Shown: positions 26,061 to 33,994 of the stretch, piece by piece
How the letters are laid out: the number at the start of each line of letters is the position of its first letter
Position numbering within the stretch: the first letter of the stretch is position 1
Source of the DNA: an uncultured Coprococcus sp.
GTDB taxonomy: Bacteria > Bacillota > Clostridia > Lachnospirales > Lachnospiraceae
Assembly: GCA_934277375.1 (NCBI GenBank)
Contig: CAKQTZ010000003.1
Span: 310,001 to 374,000 of the forward strand
Length of the DNA stretch: 64,000 nt
Reading direction: 5' to 3'
Made by a program: the position numbers and the translations under genes
The notes under the pieces: model-generated
Databases searched by the model: none
Told to the model about the DNA's origin: nothing
The model's input: the letters and a program-made list of their open reading frames with translations, nothing else

Positions 26061-26705
26061 TTAATTTTTATCATTTCTGAGTTCAGCAGCCCTTCTGCTG
26101 AATTCGCATCCGCAGAAATTCTGTCTGTATAACCCATACTCTTTTGACAACTGGATAGAATGTCTGTACCCATCCTTCTTCTTGAAATCGCTGAACAAAT
26201 AATCTATGTCATACTTTCTGCTCATCTCAGCGCCTATCTCATTCAGCCAGTCCGCATTCTTATGTGGACTTATGGACAGAGTTGTTGTAAACACATCGTA
26301 TCCGTTCTCCTTTGCGTAAGAAGCACTCTTTTGCAGCCTGAGCTTATAACAGTCATAACATCTCATTCCTCTCTCAGGGAGTTCTTCCCTTCCCTTTGCC
26401 ATATCGAGGAAAACCTGAGGGTCATGCTCGGCAAGTTTAACCTCCACACCATCCACATATACCTCATGCACAAATCTTTCCAGTTCCTGATATCTTTTCA
26501 TATACTCAGTATAATCTGTTATATTAGGATTATAAAAATATGCCGTTATTTGAAAATGTTCCTCCAGCACAGACAGACAGTGACTGGAACACGGCGCACA
26601 ACAACAGTGCAGGAGAAGTTTCTTCTTTCGATCTTGTGTACTTTCACCATCAAATTCTGCTATCTGCTTCTCCATCATTTGATAATAATTTGCATTTTGT
26701 ATCAT
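26061..26705 (-). CDS. queH: epoxyqueuosine reductase QueH
   Basis: Last step of queuosine tRNA modification, reducing epoxyqueuosine to queuosine; non-orthologous replacement of QueG. 214 residues. All cysteine motifs are visible: LLHCCCAPCSSHCL near 30-42, MRCYDCYKLRL near 115, and FCGCEFSRR near 198. AAGGAG precedes the ATG. Transcribed alone, divergent from the small gene at 26869. Confidence 0.94.
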   Translation of the reverse strand: MIQNANYYQMMEKQIAEFDGESTQDRKKKLLLHCCCAPCSSHCLSVLEEHFQITAYFYNPNITDYTEYMKRYQELERFVHEVYVDGVEVKLAEHDPQVFLDMAKGREELPERGMRCYDCYKLRLQKSASYAKENGYDVFTTTLSISPHKNADWLNEIGAEMSRKYDIDYLFSDFKKKDGYRHSIQLSKEYGLYRQNFCGCEFSRRAAELRNDKN

Positions 26706-26787
26706 TTATTTCTCCTTTTTTGTCTATTTTACACACCACTTTCTGCAATTTCCAATGACATTTTGCGTATTTGTGCATTTTTACTAG

Positions 26788-26816
26788 TTGACTTTGTTAT
26801 TTCTTTACAATATACT
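26788..26816 (+). promoter_or_regulatory. promoter of the 76-residue protein gene
   Basis: TTGACT and TATACT with a 17-base spacer, about 50 bases before the ATG at 26869. Confidence 0.7.
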
Positions 26817-26868
26817 GTAGATAGTTACTAAAGCACGTTATGATCATTTATCAATGGAGGTGTAGATT

Positions 26869-27099
26869 ATGACAGTTCAGCAGGCAATCAAAAAGTATAA
26901 ACTGGAACCGCTAAGTGTCAGTGCTGCTAAAGTTAAGGCAAAAGAACTTAACGTTGACGAAGTTCTTTATATGAATGTTCAAAAGAACAAATATGCATAT
27001 ATTGTACGTGATTCCCGTGGTACTATGTTGTACTCTGACGAGCGTAACCTCTATACCAAGCTATACAAAGGCTTGAAGGTTACACCACTTGAGGGATAG
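26869..27099 (+). CDS. small conserved-looking protein, unknown function
   Basis: 76 residues, MTVQQAIKKYKLEP to VTPLEG, soluble and mildly basic, with no signal peptide, no cysteine and no motif I recognise. It is a real gene by context: GGAGGTG eight bases before the ATG, a near-consensus promoter at 26788 and an intrinsic terminator at 27195 give it a private transcription unit. The mixed alpha-beta pattern (VLYMNVQKNKYAYIVRDSRG) suggests a small compact fold. Confidence 0.75.
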   Translation: MTVQQAIKKYKLEPLSVSAAKVKAKELNVDEVLYMNVQKNKYAYIVRDSRGTMLYSDERNLYTKLYKGLKVTPLEG

Positions 27100-27194
27100 A
27101 TAATATGTATATTATTTGTTCACAAAAACTTTTCGAATATGTCCACACACACATATCGATTGAAAAGTATATATCACTGAATATTATACGCAAG

Positions 27195-27256
27195 AATATG
27201 AGAAACTGCCGCGCGCTTATCCCCTGAGTTGCCGTACAGTTTCTCATATTTTTTAT
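27195..27256 (+). terminator. terminator of the 76-residue protein gene
   Basis: 14-bp perfect stem AATATGAGAAACTG (27195-27208) and CAGTTTCTCATATT (27237-27250), then TTTTAT. The 28-base GC-rich loop is unusually long. It ends at the stop codon of the convergent membrane-protein gene. Confidence 0.85.
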
Positions 27257-27672
27257 CAACACAACCTGTACACAGGTCTTTCTTCTCCAAAGATATTACA
27301 TCTTATATTATCATCTACATATATAATTGCAAGTGCCAGTACCATCCATAACAATGAATAAGGCAGACATATCTGCCCCATAATATTAAACGGCATATCT
27401 GAATAATCCCATACCATACATCCCATTCTTATATTGAATATATAACCGGTGATAAACTCCAGTTCCGATATTATGACAGCCGACAATATCATCTGCATAA
27501 ATATTCCCATTTTGCTAAATACCTGATTTAAACCACCGCACAGCAGTGTCGCCATCCCACCACACAGTATCATAGAATAATGGGAATAATGCCTCACCGC
27601 AATCTCTCCAAAATAATACAGCATTCCTCCAGTTAGAAATATAGTAAACCCTTTACATAAAAAAACCTTCAC
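27256..27672 (-). CDS. membrane protein, putative ABC-transporter type IV family (PF06541)
   Basis: 138 residues with about four membrane helices. The family signature is clear: LEFITGYIFN, then MVWDYSDMPFNIMGQICLPYSLLW. The members' function is not settled despite the name. The start is GTG at 27672 with GGAGG seven bases upstream, but the ribosome site and start codon both sit inside the terminator-like hairpin at 27659-27710, so expression may depend on how that RNA folds. Confidence 0.8.
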   Translation of the reverse strand: MKVFLCKGFTIFLTGGMLYYFGEIAVRHYSHYSMILCGGMATLLCGGLNQVFSKMGIFMQMILSAVIISELEFITGYIFNIRMGCMVWDYSDMPFNIMGQICLPYSLLWMVLALAIIYVDDNIRCNIFGEERPVYRLC

Positions 27673-27710
27673 AGCGATACCTCCGATACGAATAGTATCT
27701 GCCGTGAAGG
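27659..27710 (-). terminator. terminator-like hairpin covering the next gene's start
   Basis: Minus-strand arms CCTTCACGGCAGATAC (27695-27710) and GTATCGCTGTGAAGG (27666-27680) form about 15 pairs with one bulged A, followed by a run of seven U (27659-27665). It lies just after the 27720 stop. Its loop holds GGAG of the ribosome site and its 3' arm holds the GTG start of the 27256-27672 gene. Confidence 0.75.
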
Positions 27711-27719
27711 GGTTTATTA

Positions 27720-28238
27720 TTATTCTTTATATTTTCCTTTGAAGAAATTATTTACATGATCAATCGTCTTATCTGATAGTTCGAGTTTCACAAATTCTGT
27801 CTTGCCATCTTTATTAAGCACAAACACATATACACCATCCTCATATCTGGAATCCTTCGATGTGAAATCTCTTGTGCGTATGGATGAGTCCTGCTGAAGT
27901 TCATTGTCAAGATATATTGAACCACTCTTTGCTATAAACTTTACATCATTGTTACTGAAGCTGCACATCTTCTTTCTGCTCTTCTTCGCAATGATCCTCG
28001 CTACATCAATATCCTCATTCACCATTATATATTCATACTCAGTCTCTTTTCTCGACACAAATACACCAAATAGAACTCCACCGATTATTACCACAAGTAA
28101 GCCTATTGAAGTGAGGACCGGCACGAAGAAAGCAATAACTCCTGCTATGATCAGAACAGCTCCAACGACAATTCCAGCCATGACACCAGCCGGTGTCTTA
28201 CTCTTAACTATATGCTCTGCATATCCATCATTTAACAT
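27720..28238 (-). CDS. hypothetical membrane protein
   Basis: 172 residues: a short cytoplasmic N-terminus, two adjacent hydrophobic helices (about 18-60: AGVMAGIVVGAVLIIAGVIA and IGLLVVIIGGVLFGVFV), then a soluble C-terminal domain of about 110 residues (FIAKSGSIYLDNELQ, VYVFVLNKDGKTEFVKLEL) that reads like a small beta-rich PH-type fold. Start after AAGGAG. I do not recognise a characterised homologue. Followed by the hairpin at 27659-27710. Confidence 0.75.
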   Translation of the reverse strand: MLNDGYAEHIVKSKTPAGVMAGIVVGAVLIIAGVIAFFVPVLTSIGLLVVIIGGVLFGVFVSRKETEYEYIMVNEDIDVARIIAKKSRKKMCSFSNNDVKFIAKSGSIYLDNELQQDSSIRTRDFTSKDSRYEDGVYVFVLNKDGKTEFVKLELSDKTIDHVNNFFKGKYKE

Positions 28239-28344
28239 AATACATTCTCCTTAGTTCTAAATAATACATAACTTATATCATTTTAACATATAATCTCCCA
28301 CTTGTGGACAATATACGTCATATTTTATGAATAATTCACAGCTT

Positions 28345-28899
28345 TTACAATTTTGCCGCCGTACATCCCTGACAGCCTGCACATCCTGACCTTGTTCCCA
28401 CATCAGCCACATCAGAAGTATAGTTATATGCCGATTCAATAAGGCATATGGCCTGGGAACTGATGCCAAGCCCTTCACCTGTAAATCCCAATTTCTCCTC
28501 TGTAGTAGCTTTTATATTGACACGGTCAGTTTCTATGCAGAGACAGCCTGCTATATTCTCTCTCATCTGATCTATATACGGAGCAAGCTTCGGCTGCTGT
28601 GCTATAACCGTAGCATCTATATTCTCTATTATATATAATTTTTCCTCAAGCATCCGCTTTACCTCAGATAACAGCTTCATACTGTCAGCACCTCTGTATC
28701 TCTCATCAGTATCAGGAAAATGTCTGCCTATATCACCGAGCGCTGCAGCACCCAGAAGCGCATCCATTACAGCATGAAGGAGCACATCAGCATCACTGTG
28801 TCCAAGGAGTCCTTTTTCATACGGCACCTCGACTCCGCCAAGTATAAGCTTACGGTTCTCCACCAGTCTGTGCACATCATATCCCATTCCAACTCTCAT
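28345..28899 (-). CDS. ispF: 2-C-methyl-D-erythritol 2,4-cyclodiphosphate synthase with Cys-rich tail
   Basis: MEP-pathway enzyme of isoprenoid synthesis. Metal-binding and active-site motifs are intact: [36 protein letters not shown] and GFTGEGLGI. The family is normally about 155-160 residues; this one has 184. The extra C-terminal 25 residues end in C173-x2-C176-x2-C179 ([13 protein letters not shown]), which has no counterpart in the enzyme I know. The frame is continuous to a normal stop, so the tail is encoded. Stand-alone gene; no ispD beside it. Confidence 0.93.
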   Translation of the reverse strand: MRVGMGYDVHRLVENRKLILGGVEVPYEKGLLGHSDADVLLHAVMDALLGAAALGDIGRHFPDTDERYRGADSMKLLSEVKRMLEEKLYIIENIDATVIAQQPKLAPYIDQMRENIAGCLCIETDRVNIKATTEEKLGFTGEGLGISSQAICLIESAYNYTSDVADVGTRSGCAGCQGCTAAKL

Positions 28900-28960
28900 A
28901 TAAATTGATTCTCCTATTCTATATTCATGTTCATCCCATCTTTATGTCGATATAAAAATA

Positions 28961-28989
28961 AAAGAGACAGATCTCATCTGTCTCTTTTT
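28961..28989 (-). terminator. terminator of the tRNA operon
   Basis: 12-bp perfect stem AAAGAGACAGAT / ATCTGTCTCTTT with a 3-base loop, followed on the minus strand by a U-rich tract. Lies directly after tRNA-Met. Confidence 0.9.
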
Positions 28990-28991
28990 AG

Positions 28992-29065
28992 TAGCGAGAG
29001 GGGGATTCGAACCCTCGACACTGCGGGTATGAACCGCATGCTCTAGCCAACTGAGCTATCTCGCC
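28992..29065 (-). tRNA. tRNA-Met (CAT)
   Basis: 74-base cloverleaf. Acceptor GGCGAGA pairs with TCTCGCT (last pair G-U); the D arm AGCTCAGTTGG, anticodon loop TTCATAC and T arm GGGTTCGAATCCC are all present, with discriminator A. CCA is not encoded. The acceptor and D-loop look like elongator methionine tRNA rather than the initiator. Confidence 0.93.
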
Positions 29066-29078
29066 ATATCTTGTAAAA

Positions 29079-29151
29079 TGGGACCTATAGGGCTCGAACC
29101 TATGACCCTCTGCTTGTAAGGCAGATGCTCTCCCAGCTGAGCTAAGATCCC
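29079..29151 (-). tRNA. tRNA-Val (TAC)
   Basis: 73-base cloverleaf: acceptor GGGATCT with AGGTCCC, D arm AGCTCAGCTGG, anticodon loop CTTACAA and T loop GGTTCGAGCC. CCA is not encoded. Thirteen bases before tRNA-Met in the same transcript. Confidence 0.95.
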
Positions 29152-29161
29152 ATATTACTTC

Positions 29162-29177
29162 GTGTCATCGCTGACAC
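29162..29177 (-). other. hairpin in the tRNA precursor leader
   Basis: GTGTCA-GCGA-TGACAC, a 6-bp stem with a 4-base loop between the promoter and tRNA-Val, at or just after the predicted transcription start. Probably a 5' leader element removed with RNase P cleavage. Confidence 0.45.
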
Positions 29178-29184
29178 CTTTGTT

Positions 29185-29213
29185 AGTATACTCAAGTGAC
29201 CATGTTTTGTCAA
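29185..29213 (-). promoter_or_regulatory. tRNA-Val/tRNA-Met promoter
   Basis: Consensus TTGACA and TATACT with a 17-base spacer, about 35 bases before tRNA-Val. One of the strongest promoters in the window, as expected for stable RNA. Confidence 0.88.
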
Positions 29214-29288
29214 CAACTTTTTTCATTTTTTTTATTTTGTTTTTACAGACTTAAAACATGAGGTCACAAGTGATCCCCTTGCCTGTCA

Positions 29289-29822
29289 TCACCTGTTCCA
29301 GCCAAACAGATATATTATCAGATTAACGATAAACAAAACAATGACAACAGGTATGACAATATACCATACAATCTTGAATCCAACCCATATTACACCCAGC
29401 ACTATTCCTATCACTAGCGCAAGTACCAATACTGCTATAATAGCGAGAAGTATCTTTCCCAGCGTTGAACTGAAGTCCAGCTTGCCATAAGCAAAACTTG
29501 TATTACCCTCATCATCTATATTGATATGCCATCCCTTCCGGCTGTTTTGACCAGTCCTTGATGAAGTATAGCCTTCGCTGTATTCAACATTTTCAGAGTC
29601 ATAGTACACGCCACTGGCACCCTGTCCATCTGTGTCAATAATAGTCTTTGCAATCAGCCTTGCGGATCCCAGAGATAAGCACACCTCTTCTTCAGTTTTG
29701 CCAGCCTCTTTCTGTTTTTTGAAGTAATCTTCATAATAATTTATAGTGTCATAATATGTCTGTGATGACACATTTCCATTCAGAGCCTCTTTGAGTTCAT
29801 CCATGAATTCTCTTTTTCTCAT
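29289..29822 (-). CDS. DUF1700/HAAS-domain membrane protein
   Basis: 177 residues from the ATG at 29822 (AGGAG nine bases upstream). The N-terminal 75 residues are the HAAS/DUF1700 helical domain (KREFMDELKEALNG, YYEDYFKKQKEAGKTEEEV, LGSARLIAKTII), followed by a polar linker and two C-terminal membrane helices. Such proteins usually sit beside a PadR-type regulator and act on membrane or envelope regulation; none is next to it here. Downstream of the transglutaminase-like gene, so possibly one transcript. Confidence 0.82.
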   Translation of the reverse strand: MRKREFMDELKEALNGNVSSQTYYDTINYYEDYFKKQKEAGKTEEEVCLSLGSARLIAKTIIDTDGQGASGVYYDSENVEYSEGYTSSRTGQNSRKGWHINIDDEGNTSFAYGKLDFSSTLGKILLAIIAVLVLALVIGIVLGVIWVGFKIVWYIVIPVVIVLFIVNLIIYLFGWNR

Positions 29823-29925
29823 ATAATACATCTCCTGTCTATTGAACATCAGCCCATTTGAAGCTGCCTTCAGCAACAGCCTGATGCTGTCATATATAAA
29901 TAATCTGCATCAGCCTGCATGAACT

Positions 29926-30990
29926 TTATATGTTCAGATATACGACTATAACCTTATAATCCGCCATATCCTCAACCACATAATTTATAGACCTTATATT
30001 GCCATAATTATACAGAAATGACAAGTCAAATGTTGAATCATTCGTCCATACAGCCGCCTCAAGAACACGACTTCCGCCCATCTGTATCTTTATGCCTTCC
30101 CTGTAATCATCAAATGAATCATACACATAGAACTTCTTATTGTAAAAATTATATTCATCTGTTACGCACTCTCTATAAAACTGTTTCTCCCAGGTATGAC
30201 TTTTCTCAAGTACGTCATCAGTCACATTAACATATGTGTGTTTGACATACTCTCCCATATCGGGCAGGGAATCATCCCATGTCAGATCCACATTGTACCA
30301 TTCACCGCCAAGTTTTAGCTGATTCCATGCATGAAGTCCCTCTTCCGTACTTCCGACAACTATATCACAGTCTATCCCCATACATGACATTATAAGGAAG
30401 AACGCCTCAGCATAACCATCACACACACTCTTATTGAGCACGAGTGCTCCATATGCAGTATATGCATCTTCCTCATTCTCCGGATATCCATATACACAGT
30501 TTGATATTATGAAATCATGTGCTGCTATCTCCTTCTCAAAATCTCCCATACCTCTGGTTATATTGTTTGATATAAAATCATCCACCACAGCATAAATTTT
30601 TGCAGCTCTGTCATTATCAGCAGGAATTGGTATGTCATCCAGATATTTTCTTACGACATAATAATTATCAGACAGTTCAAAATTAAACTGAATAGCCAGA
30701 TAATCCCCGGATTCTATTATTATTCGGTATGTGTCAACAGATCCATATGCCGAGTCTATATACTTATTTATATTGTGAACATCACTCTTTTTGACATTTG
30801 TCACATAATATATCCCTGTATCTTTGCCGTTTTCCATATCCTTTATCACTGCAGCTCTGAACTCAACCAGACCATCCAGCATCTCATCGTTTTTTATTAC
30901 ATTGAAAAAAAGCCAGCGAAAACCCAGCATCAGCAAAGTAAGTATAATAATAATACTTATAATCCCTGTTATCTTCCTTCGAGCACCCAC
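29926..30990 (-). CDS. membrane-anchored transglutaminase-like protein
   Basis: 354 residues from a GTG at 30990, with GAGG five bases upstream; a TTG seven codons earlier has no site. One N-terminal membrane helix (ISIIIILTLLMLGFRWLFF), then an extracytoplasmic region with a transglutaminase/protease-like core: Cys in LNKSVCDGYAEAF, His in EGLHAWNQLKL, Asp in NVDLTWDD, the full papain-type triad in order. Probably acts on surface or secreted proteins or peptides; the substrate is unknown. Confidence 0.82.
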   Translation of the reverse strand: MGARRKITGIISIIIILTLLMLGFRWLFFNVIKNDEMLDGLVEFRAAVIKDMENGKDTGIYYVTNVKKSDVHNINKYIDSAYGSVDTYRIIIESGDYLAIQFNFELSDNYYVVRKYLDDIPIPADNDRAAKIYAVVDDFISNNITRGMGDFEKEIAAHDFIISNCVYGYPENEEDAYTAYGALVLNKSVCDGYAEAFFLIMSCMGIDCDIVVGSTEEGLHAWNQLKLGGEWYNVDLTWDDSLPDMGEYVKHTYVNVTDDVLEKSHTWEKQFYRECVTDEYNFYNKKFYVYDSFDDYREGIKIQMGGSRVLEAAVWTNDSTFDLSFLYNYGNIRSINYVVEDMADYKVIVVYLNI

Positions 30991-31227
30991 TCTTTCCTCT
31001 GTTACCTCCAATAATTATTTTTACAAATTATACACTGTTTGTATATTCTAGCATCAGCCAGCCGCCCCCGCAAGCCGCATCACATGTATTTTTACCAATA
31101 CATAAACACTTTAATCCTTATAAGGAATTATCCTTTATTTATGTTGACAAATGTTGTAAAATAATTTTGTTTGAAAAATCATATATATTTTCCAGACACT
31201 TAACTATAAAAGAAAAGAGGATTTATT

Positions 31228-32637
31228 ATGGCTCAGCTTTGGGGCGGACGCTTCACTAAAGAAACAGACAAACTGGTATACAATTTCAACGCTTCTATAT
31301 CATTTGATCAGAAGTTTTACAAACAGGATATCCGTGGCAGCATAGCTCATGTTACCATGCTGGCCGCATCCGGCATACTCACGGATGATGAGCGTGATCA
31401 GATAATTGATGGACTCAACGGCATATTGAACGATGTGGAAAACGGCACACTGGAGATTACTTCTGAATATGAAGATATCCACAGCTTTGTTGAAGCCAAT
31501 CTCATAGACAGGATCGGTGATGTAGGTAAAAAGCTTCACACAGGAAGAAGCAGAAATGATCAGGTTGCCCTCGACATGAAACTTTATGTACGGGATGAGG
31601 TCATCGAATTAAAGGATCTTATCTTAAAGCTCCTAAACACTCTCCACGGGCTCATGAAGGAACATATTGACACATATATGCCAGGATTTACACATCTTCA
31701 GAAGGCACAGCCAATCACTCTGGCTCATCACTTTGGAGCTTATATGGAGATGTTCAAACGTGACTACGACAGAATGAATGATATATATGACAGAATGAAC
31801 TACTGTCCTCTCGGATCCGGTGCCCTTGCGGGAACCACTTATCCGCTGGACAGAGAGCTTACGGCTTCACTGCTTGGCTTCTATGGCCCAACACTCAACA
31901 GTATGGATTCAGTTGCTGACCGCGACTACTGTATAGAACTGCTATCAGCCATGGCTACTATCATGATGCATCTTTCCCGTTTTTCAGAAGAGATAATCAT
32001 CTGGAATTCAAATGAATATCAGTTTGTAGAGCTCGACGATTCGTACAGCACCGGAAGCTCCATAATGCCACAGAAGAAAAATCCGGACATAGCTGAACTT
32101 GTAAGAGGTAAGACAGGAAGAGTGTATGGCGCGCTCACTTCTCTCTTAACAACCATGAAGGGAATTCCTCTTGCATACAACAAGGATATGCAGGAGGACA
32201 AAGAGCTCACATTTGACGCAATAGACACTGTCAAGGGATGTCTGGCACTGTTCACCGGCATGATCGCAACCATGACAGTAAACAAGTCCAAGATGGAGGC
32301 ATCAGCCAAGAACGGTTTTACAAATGCTACAGACGCAGCTGATTATCTTGTAAATCACGGTGTGCCTTTCCGAGATGCACATGGTATCGTTGGCCAGCTT
32401 GTACTCAAATGTATCGCTGAAAATATGTCCCTCGACCAGCTCAGCCTAGACGAATATAAAGCTATATGCCCTGTATTTGAAGATGATATATACAAAGCTA
32501 TCAGCATGGAGGAATGTGTACAGAAGCGTAACACCATCGGTGCACCAGGCCACGCTGCTATGCAGAAGGTAATCGACACCAATGAGAAGTTTCTGACATG
32601 GGCTGCACAAGATTCAGTTAATCATACCAAGGAGTGA
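31228..32637 (+). CDS. argH: argininosuccinate lyase
   Basis: Final step of arginine synthesis, splitting argininosuccinate into arginine and fumarate; 469 residues. N-terminus MAQLWGGRFTKETDKLVYNFNAS is typical; the fumarase/aspartase signature GSSIMPQKKNPDIAE lies near residue 273 and HTGRSRNDQVALD near 100. AGAGG precedes the ATG. argG is not adjacent. Followed seven bases later by a small gene. Confidence 0.96.
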   Translation: MAQLWGGRFTKETDKLVYNFNASISFDQKFYKQDIRGSIAHVTMLAASGILTDDERDQIIDGLNGILNDVENGTLEITSEYEDIHSFVEANLIDRIGDVGKKLHTGRSRNDQVALDMKLYVRDEVIELKDLILKLLNTLHGLMKEHIDTYMPGFTHLQKAQPITLAHHFGAYMEMFKRDYDRMNDIYDRMNYCPLGSGALAGTTYPLDRELTASLLGFYGPTLNSMDSVADRDYCIELLSAMATIMMHLSRFSEEIIIWNSNEYQFVELDDSYSTGSSIMPQKKNPDIAELVRGKTGRVYGALTSLLTTMKGIPLAYNKDMQEDKELTFDAIDTVKGCLALFTGMIATMTVNKSKMEASAKNGFTNATDAADYLVNHGVPFRDAHGIVGQLVLKCIAENMSLDQLSLDEYKAICPVFEDDIYKAISMEECVQKRNTIGAPGHAAMQKVIDTNEKFLTWAAQDSVNHTKE

Positions 32638-32643
32638 TCATAT

Positions 32644-32841
32644 ATGAATAAAACAACAAAGGCCAAATACGATATGGCTGAAAAGATGCTCAAGGTCAAC
32701 ATATCCCTTGAAGAGGTTGCTCTGATGACTGAGCTCCCTATGGAGACATTAAAAGAGATAGAGCATAACATCCAAAAGGACGGTCTCGTCACAAGACACG
32801 ATGTCAAGGATGTCGATCTCGATTCAAGCTATCTTATCTAA
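32644..32841 (+). CDS. small protein co-transcribed with argH
   Basis: 65 residues, mostly helical. AAGGAG nine bases before the ATG overlaps the end of argH, so it is translated from the same mRNA. The segment AEKMLKVNISLEEVALMTELPMETLKEIE looks like the short helix-turn-helix tail found at the C-terminus of PD-(D/E)XK/Rpn-type transposase proteins, here free-standing. Function unknown. Confidence 0.65.
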   Translation: MNKTTKAKYDMAEKMLKVNISLEEVALMTELPMETLKEIEHNIQKDGLVTRHDVKDVDLDSSYLI

Positions 32842-32863
32842 ACTACCATTATAACAAAACAAC

Positions 32864-32962
32864 GCTGTCAGATTTCGATATGAGGCATCCATTATAGGAC
32901 TTTTATATTTCATTGTCCTATATGAGGCTTGCATATCACATCGTCTGACAGCTTTTGTTTGC
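32864..32962. terminator. three-tier hairpin between convergent argH and sigG
   Basis: Nested perfect stems: GCTGTCAGA/TCTGACAGC (32864-32872, 32944-32952), GATATG/CATATC (32877-32882, 32932-32937) and TATAGGAC/GTCCTATA (32893-32900, 32915-32922), with symmetrical internal loops that both carry TGAGGC. T-runs follow on both sides, so it can terminate both convergent transcripts. Confidence 0.7.
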
Positions 32963-33026
32963 CCTGTTTTATTTACACTGCATCGCATGACCTATTCCAC
33001 ATTATAATTATCTATTATTTTATCTG

Positions 33027-33809
33027 TTATCTATCTTCCAGATACCTTCTAAGATTTCTTATTGCATTCTTCTCAAGCCGGCTTACCTGTGCCTGGGATA
33101 TGCATATTTCCTCAGCCACCTCGGTCTGTGTCCTTCCCTCGAAAAATCTTAGTCTTACTATACTCTTTTCTCTGTCGCAAAGTCTGTCCATTGCCTCCCT
33201 GAGGTCAAGATTTTCAACCCACATTTCCTCTTTGTTTTTGCCATCCTTTATCTGATCCATGATATAAAGTGTGTCTCCACCCTCCTGGTATACCGGCTCA
33301 TATAGCGACAAAGGGGCTGATATCGCATCAAGTGACATGACTATATCCTCTTTTGGTATACTTATCTCCTCTGCAATCTCTTCCAGCGTAGGCTCCTTGT
33401 CTCTTGTCTTCTGGAGATTCTCCTTCGCATATATCGCTTTATATGCTATATCCCTCAGAGATCTGGACACTCTTATGGCGTTGTTGTCACGGAGATATCT
33501 CCTGCACTCACCTATTATCATAGGAACTGCATATGTCGAGAACCGTACATTCAGACTTCTATCAAAGTTATCCAGGGCCTTTATGAGTCCTATGCATCCC
33601 ACCTGGAACAGATCATCCGGATTCTCATTTGAATTTCCAAATCTCTGTATCACACTGAGTACAAGTCTGAGATTTCCTTCTATGAACTCTGTTCTGGCTG
33701 TACTGTCTCCACGTTCCATACGGTCAAACAGTTCATTTTTTTCCTCCTCTGTGAGATAAGGTAATTTGGATGTATTTACACCACATATCACAACTCTGTT
33801 AAGCGCCAT
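33027..33809 (-). CDS. sigG: RNA polymerase sporulation sigma factor SigG
   Basis: Forespore-specific sigma factor; 260 residues from the ATG at 33809 (GGAGG eight bases upstream). The N-terminus MALNRVVICGVNTSKLPYLT is the SigG hallmark, including the region contacted by the anti-sigma factor CsfB/Gin. Regions 2 (GNLRLVLSVIQRF, DDLFQVGCIGLIKA, FSTYAVPMIIGECRRYLRD), 3 and 4 (LRFFEGRTQTEVAEEICISQAQVSRLEKNAI) are complete. Unlike the classic spoIIGA-sigE-sigG order, neither sigE nor spoIIGA is beside it. Confidence 0.93.
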   Translation of the reverse strand: MALNRVVICGVNTSKLPYLTEEEKNELFDRMERGDSTARTEFIEGNLRLVLSVIQRFGNSNENPDDLFQVGCIGLIKALDNFDRSLNVRFSTYAVPMIIGECRRYLRDNNAIRVSRSLRDIAYKAIYAKENLQKTRDKEPTLEEIAEEISIPKEDIVMSLDAISAPLSLYEPVYQEGGDTLYIMDQIKDGKNKEEMWVENLDLREAMDRLCDREKSIVRLRFFEGRTQTEVAEEICISQAQVSRLEKNAIRNLRRYLEDR

Positions 33810-33930
33810 AGCCGAATCCTCCACGCATTATCTGTATAACACTAGGATTGTCCGATATGATATGTTTTATTCACCAGTATGCCAAATATCAGTCTTACAC
33901 AACACTCACTGTCAGCATATCTCATACGCA

Positions 33931-33970
33931 AAAATGCTGTGAAAAAGCATTTTCTGCCTTTTCACAGCAT
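33931..33970 (-). terminator. prfC terminator
   Basis: 12-bp perfect stem ATGCTGTGAAAA / TTTTCACAGCAT with a 13-base loop, then UUUUUG on the minus strand; 24 bases after the prfC stop. Confidence 0.85.
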
Positions 33971-33994
33971 CACAATTATCTATATTATTCTGTT

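Noticed and set aside
28345..28430. Frameshift as the cause of the IspF tail
   Set aside because: The enzyme core ends in frame and continues to an ordinary stop with normal codon use; there is no sign of a second family's sequence in another frame.
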